Source of the DNA: Pseudomonadota bacterium
GTDB taxonomy: Bacteria > Pseudomonadota > Gammaproteobacteria > Burkholderiales > SG8-39
Reading direction: 5' to 3'
NCBI GenBank assembly: GCA_021847125.1
Contig: JAJZUK010000034.1
Span: 1 to 8,250 of the forward strand
DNA: 8,250 nucleotides
Within the stretch, counting starts at the first letter, position 1, and the number at the start of each line of letters is the position of its first letter. Below, in pieces: positions 1 to 5,035 of this stretch. Below the pieces are notes generated by a model. The model was not told the DNA's origin and did not search any database. It saw only the letters and a list, made by a program, of their open reading frames with translations. The position numbers were made by a program, and so were the translations under genes.

Positions 1-566
1 TCACCCACCGCGGCATGGAGGAAGTTTATACCAGCACGTCCAAGGACAATACCGTTTGGCAGCCGCGTGCGCCGGACCCGGAACTGGAAGCAGAGTTTTT
101 GCGCCGCCTGATGGTCCACTTCGGCGTCGAGGATGCGCGGGCCAAGTCGGAACTCGCAGCCGGCGGCGAGAAGTTCGAGCGCGCCAAGCTGGTGCGCGCA
201 ACCAAGGGCAGCGGCTTGCTGCAACTGGATGACGCCTTCGACCGCGCCTGGCGCCGCGTCGGCTTGGCGCTGGATCGCGTCAGCTTCACCGTCGAAGACC
301 GCGACCGCTCCAAGGGCTATTACTATGTGCGTTATGTCGATCCGCAGATCGACGGGCAGACCGGCGCGGACAAGGACAAAGGCTTCCTCTCCAAGCTCGC
401 GTTCTGGAGAAGCGACAAGAATGCGATCAAGGCCGAGCAGTACCGCGTACTGGTCAAGGGAGCGGGTACCGGCAGCGAGGTGCAGGTGCTGAACAAGGAT
501 GGGCAGCAGGACGACTCCGATACCGGCCGGCGCATACTCTCGCTGCTGTATGAACAGCTGAAATAG
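1..566 (+). CDS. bamC: Outer membrane assembly lipoprotein BamC (NlpB), 5'-truncated by the window edge
   Basis: This is the C-terminal part of BamC, a lipoprotein of the BAM complex, which inserts beta-barrel proteins into the outer membrane. The open frame runs off the left edge: codons from position 3 already read T-H-R-G before the first ATG at 15, so that ATG is internal. About 187 residues are visible, against roughly 350-390 for full-length betaproteobacterial homologues. The THRGMEEVY stretch matches what I know as the end of the first helix-grip domain. A linker with VWQPR and a DPELEAEFLRRLM helix follows, then the second domain (VGLALDRV, YYYVRYVD, FLSKLAFW), ending in a RRILSLLYEQLK helix. 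The signal peptide and lipobox would lie outside the window. It ends 3 bp before the MBL hydrolase, so the two are probably co-transcribed. In related genomes dapA usually lies upstream, which cannot be seen here. The family call is firm and rests on remembered motifs. Confidence 0.88.
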   Translation, partial: THRGMEEVYTSTSKDNTVWQPRAPDPELEAEFLRRLMVHFGVEDARAKSELAAGGEKFERAKLVRATKGSGLLQLDDAFDRAWRRVGLALDRVSFTVEDRDRSKGYYYVRYVDPQIDGQTGADKDKGFLSKLAFWRSDKNAIKAEQYRVLVKGAGTGSEVQVLNKDGQQDDSDTGRRILSLLYEQLK

Positions 567-569
567 CGC

Positions 570-1337
570 ATGCGCTTTGCCTGCCTGGGAAGCGGCAGTC
601 GGGGTAACGCGCTTATCGTCGAACGCGGCGGCACGCGCCTGATGCTCGATTGCGGCTATCCGGTGCGCGAGACGGAGCGACGCCTCGCGCGCCTGGGCCT
701 TGCGCCGGCCGATCTTGCCGGCATCCTGATCACGCACGAGCACAGCGACCACACCGCCGGGGCATGCAAATTCGCGCGCAAGCACGAACTGCCGCTATGG
801 CTGACGCATGGCACGCTGAAGGCTATGCCAGGGGATGTGTCCGCGCTGCGGCAGATCCATATCATCGACAGCCACAGCCCGTTTGCCGTCGGCGAGTTGC
901 AATTGCTGCCTTTTCCCGTGCCGCACGACGCGCGCGAACCTGCCCATTTCGTGTTCTCGGACGGAGCGCATCGCCTGGGCGTGCTCACCGACAGCGGCAC
1001 TTCCACCAGCCATATCGAGGCCATGCTCTCAGGCTGCGATGCGTTGGTGCTCGAATGCAACCACGACCTCGATCTGCTGATGCACGGAGATTATCCGCAG
1101 ACGCTGAAGGCGCGCGTTGCCGGCCGCTATGGCCATCTGGATAACGAAAGCTCTGCCAGCCTTCTGGCTGCGCTCGATCGCAGCCGGCTGCAGCACCTGG
1201 TCGCGGCGCATTTGTCCCAGCAGAACAACACGCCGGAACTTGCCTGCCGGGCGCTGGCGCAGGTAATGGGCTGCGCGCCCGGCTGGATCGGCGTGGCCGA
1301 TCAGGATGAAGGTTTCGCCTGGCGCGAAATCGCTTAG
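570..1337 (+). CDS. MBL-fold metallo-hydrolase, WalJ/YycJ-like
   Basis: A 255-residue metallo-beta-lactamase-fold hydrolase, cytosolic (no signal peptide). The N-terminus carries the GSGSRGNA motif (residues 7-14) typical of the YycJ/WalJ group. The metal-binding signature H56-E-H58-S-D60-H61 follows the strand ILIT, and further likely ligands are H119 (PVPHD), D141 in LTDSG and H214 in AAHLSQQNN. ECNHD (162-166) and GHLDN (188-192) are also characteristic. Length fits the family. Members are thought to be dinuclear-metal phosphodiesterases or nucleases; Firmicute YycJ/WalJ has been linked to DNA processing, but the substrate in Betaproteobacteria is not known to me. The ATG at 570 lies 3 bp after the bamC stop, and the family motif begins 6 residues in, which fixes the start. 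Transcription probably ends at the hairpin at 1451-1478. Fold and metal site are certain; the substrate is open. Confidence 0.9.
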   Translation: MRFACLGSGSRGNALIVERGGTRLMLDCGYPVRETERRLARLGLAPADLAGILITHEHSDHTAGACKFARKHELPLWLTHGTLKAMPGDVSALRQIHIIDSHSPFAVGELQLLPFPVPHDAREPAHFVFSDGAHRLGVLTDSGTSTSHIEAMLSGCDALVLECNHDLDLLMHGDYPQTLKARVAGRYGHLDNESSASLLAALDRSRLQHLVAAHLSQQNNTPELACRALAQVMGCAPGWIGVADQDEGFAWREIA

Positions 1338-1414
1338 TCGCCTCGGGTCTGCGCCGGAGCGTTAGTGCCCCGTTTTGCCATGACGCGCATCGCGAGGCAC
1401 GAGCATCTGAAACA

Positions 1415-1437
1415 GCCGCGCTAGCTTCACGCGCGGC
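1415..1437. other. GC-only inverted repeat in the convergent intergenic region
   Basis: A perfect 7-bp inverted repeat, GCCGCGC (1415-1421) and GCGCGGC (1431-1437), flanks a 9-nt loop. It lies about 80 bp after the MBL hydrolase stop and 14 bp before the intrinsic terminator. There is no U-tract directly after it, so it is not a complete terminator by itself. It could stabilise the 3' end of the hydrolase mRNA or simply be chance in GC-rich DNA. Apart from this and the terminator I see nothing else in the 160-bp gap from 1338 to 1497. Confidence 0.35.
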
Positions 1438-1450
1438 GGTCAATACAATA

Positions 1451-1478
1451 AAAAAGCCGATCCGAAGACCGGCTTTTT
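1451..1478 (-). terminator. Intrinsic terminator with UUCG tetraloop, usable in both directions
   Basis: Read on the minus strand, the arms AAAAAGCCGGTC and GATCGGCTTTTT form a 12-bp stem (one G-U wobble) capped by UUCG closed by a C-G pair, the very stable cUUCGg tetraloop. Six Ts then ATT follow. This suits the lipoprotein gene, whose stop lies about 20 bp upstream in that direction. On the plus strand the same DNA gives a continuous 9-bp AAAAAGCCG/CGGCTTTTT stem, an A-C mismatch in place of the wobble, and five Ts, so it can also stop transcription from the MBL hydrolase, though it should be weaker. Confidence 0.85.
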
Positions 1479-1497
1479 CGTTGCCCGAACTACAGGC

Positions 1498-1731
1498 TTA
1501 CTTCTTGGGCTCTTCCTTCGCCGGCTCGGCAGGAGCGGGAGCGGCGGGTGCAGCAGCCCCTGCCGCGGGAGCAGCAGCGGCGTCTTTCGGAGCCTCGGCG
1601 GCTGGTGCGGGCGCCGGTGCGGGCGCAGGCGCAGGCGCCGCAGCGGGGGCGGGAGGAGGAGGCGGAGCTTCTTTGCTGCAGCCGGCAAGCATTGCCGCGG
1701 CCAGTGCAGCGATCATTACTGAGCGTTTCAT
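1498..1731 (-). CDS. Small Ala/Pro-rich lipoprotein
   Basis: A 77-residue predicted lipoprotein. The signal peptide has K2-R3, a hydrophobic run (residues 5-16) and the lipobox LAGC with lipidated C18. The mature part is only about 60 residues and is almost entirely Ala and Pro: five consecutive prolines (P23-P27), an (Ala-Pro) run, then a lysine/glutamate-rich tail ending KEEPKK. S19-K20 after the cysteine lacks the Asp that would favour inner-membrane retention, so outer-membrane sorting is likely. There is no enzyme domain; it may act as a flexible tether or spacer, but no function can be assigned. Start: ATG at 1731 with AAGGGAA 7 nt upstream. It has its own predicted promoter about 80 bp upstream and a strong terminator just downstream, so it looks monocistronic. 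A frame on the opposite strand is also open because of the repetitive GC-rich codons, but only this frame gives a proper lipobox, ribosome binding site, promoter and terminator. Confidence 0.82.
   Translation of the reverse strand: MKRSVMIAALAAAMLAGCSKEAPPPPPAPAAAPAPAPAPAPAPAAEAPKDAAAAPAAGAAAPAAPAPAEPAKEEPKK
1604..1639. repeat. Degenerate 6-bp tandem repeat encoding the Ala-Pro run
   Basis: Six tandem 6-bp units of form GGYGCN (ggtgcg, ggcgcc, ggtgcg, ggcgca, ggcgca, ggcgcc) lie inside the small lipoprotein gene and encode its (Ala-Pro) stretch on the minus strand. Gain or loss of units would keep the frame, so protein length could vary between strains. Confidence 0.7.
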
Positions 1732-1742
1732 GTCTAGGTTCC

Positions 1743-1754
1743 CTTATCGATAAG
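1743..1754. promoter_or_regulatory. 12-bp perfect palindrome in the lipoprotein leader
   Basis: CTTATCGATAAG is a perfect palindrome in the predicted 5' leader of the small lipoprotein gene. Its last bases in the minus-strand sense (AAG) run into the AAGGGAA ribosome binding site. It could be a protein-binding site, or a weak hairpin touching the ribosome site (4-bp stem, 4-nt loop), or chance. Nothing else in the window repeats it. Confidence 0.3.
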
Positions 1755-1810
1755 TTAAGTTACGTTTGGCGCGGTCCTCCTCTTCGTTCCCCCGCCGTGC
1801 CAAGCAAAGA

Positions 1811-1839
1811 ATTATACCGACTTTTGCCTCCGCTTTACA
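1811..1839 (-). promoter_or_regulatory. Predicted sigma-70 promoter of the small lipoprotein gene
   Basis: On the minus strand a perfect TATAAT (1811-1816) is preceded, 17 bp upstream, by TGTAAA (1834-1839), a 3-of-6 match to the -35 consensus. The expected transcript start is near 1804, giving a leader of about 70 nt before the ATG at 1731. The -35 element overlaps the stop codon region of the upstream 167-residue gene. Confidence 0.5.
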
Positions 1840-2338
1840 GCCCGCTGGTCGTGGCGGAAACGGCGGGAACGGAACTGTCCCAGATTTCGGAAAAGCGCAG
1901 ATGAATCCCCTGGCCTTCGTGCTCATCGTTCAGCTTGAACGTTGCGCGCGGCTGCGCCCGCACCGGGCGGCGCACGCAGTGCCGTTTGTCGGCCAATACA
2001 AAGCTGTCCTGGGCGCGCGCGGCATCGCCCTCGGTCTGATGGATGAACATGCGGTCGCTGAACTGGCGCAGCAACTCGAGCAGGCGCGGACAGTGGTCGC
2101 GAATGTAGTCGGCATTGTGCACGGCGACGTACAAGCGGTTGTCGCTGCTGCGCAGCAGGAAGGCGCGCAGGAGTTCCTGCCGGTGCGGCGCATCGATTTT
2201 CAAATGAAAAAAATCGGCGTCGAAAATGCGCAGCTCGCGCTGCGCCAGTTCGAACAGCCGCTCCATCGCGTCCAGGTATTCCCTGCGCGTGGATAGCAGC
2301 AGGCGTTCGGGTTGGGGCGTGCCTGTTTCTTCTGTCAT
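1835..2338 (-). CDS. Conserved protein of unknown function, DUF7931-like
   Basis: A 167-residue predicted cytosolic protein with no signal peptide, membrane segment or metal-binding motif that I can name. It resembles a betaproteobacterial family that I recall as DUF7931, sometimes found as a separate protein and possibly also as the C-terminal part of larger proteins. Recognisable stretches are YLDAMERLFELAQRELRIFD near the N-terminus, LRAFLL...NRLYVAVHN in the middle, CPRLLELLRQFSDRMFIHQT, FVLADKRHCVRRPV, and the end RFSEIWDSSVPAVSATTSGL. The alternation of a regulator-like helix, a strand with VAVHN and a helix carrying CPRLLELL is loosely reminiscent of phospholipase-D-like folds, but there is no HKD motif. 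The frame stays open upstream to 2494 but would overlap the divergent peroxiredoxin start, so the ATG at 2338 was chosen; it has a weak ribosome binding site. Function is not known. Confidence 0.75.
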   Translation of the reverse strand: MTEETGTPQPERLLLSTRREYLDAMERLFELAQRELRIFDADFFHLKIDAPHRQELLRAFLLRSSDNRLYVAVHNADYIRDHCPRLLELLRQFSDRMFIHQTEGDAARAQDSFVLADKRHCVRRPVRAQPRATFKLNDEHEGQGIHLRFSEIWDSSVPAVSATTSGL

Positions 2339-2377
2339 GTCGCGTCGGGAAGCGGACCGATCAACTGCGCAAACTGC

Positions 2378-2383
2378 ATTATA
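2378..2383 (-). promoter_or_regulatory. Predicted -10 element for the 167-residue unknown gene
   Basis: A perfect TATAAT on the minus strand lies 40 bp upstream of the ATG at 2338, giving a leader of about 33 nt. At 17-bp spacing the -35 position reads TGCAAG, a poor match, so the promoter may be weak or need an activator. Confidence 0.35.
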
Positions 2384-2426
2384 TCTTTGCGCTTGCGGCG
2401 CTTGCACATCTGCTCCGATTGGGGGC

Positions 2427-2454
2427 TTCACGTTTTCCCGGGATGGTTTAGAAT
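2427..2454 (+). promoter_or_regulatory. Predicted sigma-70 promoter of the peroxiredoxin-FKBP operon
   Basis: TTCACG (2427-2432, 4 of 6) and TAGAAT (2449-2454, 5 of 6) are separated by 16 bp. The expected start near 2461 leaves a leader of only about 16 nt before the ATG at 2477, and there is no clear Shine-Dalgarno sequence. It is back to back with the minus-strand -10 element at 2378-2383, so both genes share a 138-bp control region. Confidence 0.5.
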
Positions 2455-2476
2455 CGCCCGCAACACGAAAATCCAT

Positions 2477-2971
2477 ATGCTGCAAATCGGACAACCTGCT
2501 CCCTTATTTTCCCTGGCCGACGCCGACATGGAAACGGTCGGCCTTGCCTCATTCAAGGGCAAGAAGAATGTCGTGCTGTATTTCTATCCGCGCGACGGCA
2601 CGCCGGGTTGCACGCTGCAGGCGATCGAGTTCTCCGATCACGACGAAGAGTTTGCGCGGCACGATTGCGTGGTGCTGGGGGTCTCGCCCGACGACTGCAT
2701 TTCGCACGCCGAATTCCGCGACAAACACGGGCTGTCGGTCTGCCTGCTCGCGGACCCCGAGGCGGAGGTGTGCCGGAAGTACGGCGTGCGCGAGCGCAAA
2801 GAGTGCGACGGCGCGACGAAGACCGGCATCGTGCGGGCGACCTTCGTCATCGACAAGAAAGGCCGGCTGCGGCATGCACTCTACGGCGTCAACCCGCGCG
2901 GGCATGCGATGGAAGTGCTGCAGCTGGTGAAAGAGATCAACCGCGAATGCAGATCGTCAAAGACACGGTAG
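2477..2971 (+). CDS. bcp: Peroxiredoxin, Bcp/PrxQ family
   Basis: A 164-residue thiol peroxidase that reduces hydrogen peroxide and organic hydroperoxides in the cytosol. The N-terminus IGQPAPLFSL and the active site PRDGTPGCT (residues 38-46) with peroxidatic C45 are typical, as are T42 and R119 (in RATFVID) of the catalytic set. E. coli Bcp has its second cysteine at position 50; here that residue is Ile. The alternative helix-3 cysteine seen in some PrxQ proteins is also not evident. Other cysteines are C63, C73, C88, C98, C109 and C158, so the enzyme may work as a 1-Cys type or use an unusual partner. The frame is open far upstream, but the family alignment begins at the ATG at 2477. The gene's last 25 bp overlap the start of the FKBP gene in another frame, which suggests translational coupling. 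Family assignment is firm; the catalytic type is inference. Confidence 0.92.
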   Translation: MLQIGQPAPLFSLADADMETVGLASFKGKKNVVLYFYPRDGTPGCTLQAIEFSDHDEEFARHDCVVLGVSPDDCISHAEFRDKHGLSVCLLADPEAEVCRKYGVRERKECDGATKTGIVRATFVIDKKGRLRHALYGVNPRGHAMEVLQLVKEINRECRSSKTR

Positions 2972-3441
2972 TCGCGCTCGACGTGCACTTGTCCGATGTG
3001 CACGGCAACCTGATCCAGGAATCGGCCGAAGCGGTGCAATACCTGCACGGCGGCTACGATGGCATTTTCCCGCTGGTGGAGCAGGCGCTGCAAGGCAGGC
3101 AGCCGGGGGAAAAGATCGAAGTGCGCCTCGAGCCCGAGGATGCGTTCGGCGAATATGACGCCGATCTGGTGCGCCTCGCTGAGCGCGCGCAATTCCCGGA
3201 AGAACTTCAAGTCGGCATGCAATTCGAGCAGGAAAGCGAGAGCGGAGACGAACAATTGATTTACACCGTCACCGATGTGGCGCAGGACAAGGTGGTGCTC
3301 GACGGCAACCATCCGCTCGCCGGCATGGCGCTGCTGTTCGCCTGCACCGTGGTGGCGGTGCGCGCCGCAACCTCAGGCGAGATCGAGCGCGGCTACGCCG
3401 ATGACGACTCCGCCGGACCGCTGATTACCGTAGTACAGTAG
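2947..3441 (+). CDS. SlyD-like FKBP-type peptidyl-prolyl cis-trans isomerase
   Basis: A 164-residue FKBP of the SlyD type: a cytosolic prolyl isomerase and chaperone. The FKBP half shows LVEQALQGRQPGEKIEV (residues 43-59) and the DAFGEYD motif (65-71). The insert-in-flap chaperone region follows (about 72-118, with ELQVGMQF), and the fold closes with DGNHPLAG (119-126) and CTVVAVRAAT. The His- and Cys-rich metal-binding tail of E. coli SlyD is missing; the protein ends in a plain acidic tail (ADDDSAGPLITVVQ), so a role in nickel delivery is unlikely. The frame is open from 2608 inside bcp, but the family starts at IVKDTVV, so the ATG at 2947 was chosen. It overlaps bcp by 25 bp, pairing a peroxidase and a foldase in one transcript. 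A small inverted repeat, CTGCCG/CGGCAG at 3442-3460, follows the stop without a U-tract. Confidence 0.9.
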   Translation: MQIVKDTVVALDVHLSDVHGNLIQESAEAVQYLHGGYDGIFPLVEQALQGRQPGEKIEVRLEPEDAFGEYDADLVRLAERAQFPEELQVGMQFEQESESGDEQLIYTVTDVAQDKVVLDGNHPLAGMALLFACTVVAVRAATSGEIERGYADDDSAGPLITVVQ

Positions 3442-3460
3442 CTGCCGACAAGAACGGCAG
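3442..3460 (+). other. Small hairpin after the peroxiredoxin-FKBP operon
   Basis: CTGCCG (3442-3447) and CGGCAG (3455-3460) form a 6-bp stem with a 7-nt loop directly after the FKBP stop. No U-tract follows, so it is not a standard intrinsic terminator; transcription may continue into the next gene, which is 73 bp away. I see no convincing promoter in 3461-3514. Confidence 0.3.
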
Positions 3461-3514
3461 GCGCAAGGCTCGAATCGCCGCGCGCGCATAACAACACGGT
3501 TTTAGAGGTTGCCG

Positions 3515-5020
3515 ATGGGAGGGAGTATGTCAGGCATGCTCGGGGTGGTCAGCTATGGTCTGGGGACGGTGGTCGGGTTCATCCTCATCGGCGTCCTCGT
3601 CTTCTGGTTTATCCAGGATGTCACGCAGAAAAAGCACGCCGTCCTGCGCAATTATCCGGTAGTCGGCCGCCTGCGTTATTTTTTCGAGAAGCAGGGGGAG
3701 TATTTCCGCCAGTATCTGTTCATGAATGATCGCGAGGAGCTGCCGTTCAACCGCGCGGCGCGCTCCTGGGTCTATCGCCTGGCCAAGGCGGAAGGCGGCA
3801 TCATCGGTTTCGGCTCGACCAACAATACCAACGAGCCCGGTTCCATTCTGTTCGTCAATGCGCCCTACCCGGTGCTGGACGAGGACCGGCTGCCCACCCC
3901 CTCGCTGACGATAGGCGAGGGCTACGCGCGTCAGCCGTTCGAGGCGAAATCCATCGTCAATATCAGCGGCATGAGCTTCGGCGCCATATCCGCGCCGGCC
4001 GTGCGCGCGCTGTCGCACGGCGCGGCCCTGGCCGGATGCTGGATGGACACGGGCGAGGGCGGGCTGAGCCCGTACCATCTCGAGGGCGGCTGCGACGTCA
4101 TCATGCAGATCGGCACTGCCAAGTACGGCATCCGCGACCGCGACGGCAATTTGTCCGCGGAGCGCGCGAAGGAATTGGCGACGCAGGTCAAGGCGTTCGA
4201 GATCAAGCTGTCGCAGGGCGCCAAGCCGGGCAAGGGCGGCGTGCTGCCGGGAGGCAAGGTGACCGAAGAGATCGCGCGCATTCGCGGCATTCCGCTGCAC
4301 CAGGATTCGATCAGCCCGAACCGCCATCGCGACATCGCCAACGTGAACGAGCTGGTGGACAAGATCGCCTACCTGCGCGAGCTCACCGGCAGGCCGGTCG
4401 GGGTGAAGACGGCGATCGGCGGCTGGCAGTTCATCAACGAACTGTGCGATGCAGTCAATCGGCGCGGACTGGAGTACGCGCCGGACTTCCTCGCCATCGA
4501 CGGCGGCGAGGGCGGCTCGGGCGCGGCGCCGCAGGCGCTGATGGACCACATGGCGCTGCCGATCGCCGAGGCTCTGCCGCGGGTGGTGGATGCGCTGATC
4601 GAATCGGGCCTGCGCCAGCGCGTACGCGTCATCGCCTCGGGCAAGCTGATCACTTCCGCGCGCGCGGCTTGGGCGCTATGCGTGGGTGCGGATTTCGTCA
4701 ACACGGCGCGCGGCTTCATGTTCTCCCTGGGCTGCATCCAGGCGCTGCGCTGCCACCAGAACAGCTGTCCGACCGGCGTCACCACGCATGACAAACGCCT
4801 GCAGCGCGGCCTGGTGGTGGAGGAGAAGCGCCTGCGCGTGGCGCAATACGCGACCGGCATGAATCGCGAGATCGACATGATCGCCCACTCCTGCGGCTGC
4901 CGCCAGGCGCGCGAGCTGCGGCGTGAGCACGTGCGCGTGGTGCAAAGCGCAGGCCAGAGCGTCGCGCTGAACATCCTTTATCCCTATCCTGAAGCGGCAT
5001 CCAAACGCCGCGCTGCTTGA
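3515..5020 (+). CDS. Membrane-anchored FMN-binding glutamate synthase family protein
   Basis: A 501-residue protein with the FMN/Fe-S synthase domain of glutamate synthase but neither the N-terminal glutaminase domain nor the C-terminal beta-helix of GltB. One transmembrane helix (about residues 10-33, VVGFILIGVLVFWF) anchors it. Domain motifs in order: ISGMSFGAIS (150-159), DTGEGG (178-183), KLSQGAKPGKGG (231-242), the FMN-loop DGGEGGSG (329-336), IASGK (373-377), and the cluster motif C407-x5-C413-x4-C418-PTG, the same spacing as the [3Fe-4S] ligands of GltB. It probably uses FMN and an Fe-S cluster for an ammonia- or amine-linked redox reaction, but the physiological substrate is unknown. 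Start choice: ATG 3515 has AGAGG 6 nt upstream; ATG 3527 after GGGAGGG is also possible, and TTG 3509 is too close to the site. No gltD-like partner lies next to it. It converges with the NAD(P)H-hydrate repair gene, with 15 bp between the stops and no clear terminator. Confidence 0.88.
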   Translation: MGGSMSGMLGVVSYGLGTVVGFILIGVLVFWFIQDVTQKKHAVLRNYPVVGRLRYFFEKQGEYFRQYLFMNDREELPFNRAARSWVYRLAKAEGGIIGFGSTNNTNEPGSILFVNAPYPVLDEDRLPTPSLTIGEGYARQPFEAKSIVNISGMSFGAISAPAVRALSHGAALAGCWMDTGEGGLSPYHLEGGCDVIMQIGTAKYGIRDRDGNLSAERAKELATQVKAFEIKLSQGAKPGKGGVLPGGKVTEEIARIRGIPLHQDSISPNRHRDIANVNELVDKIAYLRELTGRPVGVKTAIGGWQFINELCDAVNRRGLEYAPDFLAIDGGEGGSGAAPQALMDHMALPIAEALPRVVDALIESGLRQRVRVIASGKLITSARAAWALCVGADFVNTARGFMFSLGCIQALRCHQNSCPTGVTTHDKRLQRGLVVEEKRLRVAQYATGMNREIDMIAHSCGCRQARELRREHVRVVQSAGQSVALNILYPYPEAASKRRAA

Positions 5021-5035
5021 AGGACGCTGGAAGCG

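Noticed and set aside
1481..1753. Plus-strand open frame giving a Gly/Ala-rich 90-residue protein across the small lipoprotein gene.
   Set aside because: It begins inside the terminator and has no signal or ribosome binding site; the repetitive GC codons leave both strands open. The minus-strand frame has lipobox, RBS, promoter and terminator.
1766..2296. Plus-strand open frame of 176 codons across the 167-residue unknown gene.
   Set aside because: Shadow frame without motifs; the minus-strand product resembles a known betaproteobacterial family.
2339..2494. N-terminal extension of the 167-residue gene to 2494.
   Set aside because: It would cover the divergent promoter and overlap the bcp start codon, and the extra residues look non-coding. 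ATG 2338 is the better start.
3530..4549. Open frame of 339 codons antisense to the glutamate-synthase-like gene.
   Set aside because: No recognisable domain; the plus strand carries clear FMN and Fe-S motifs.
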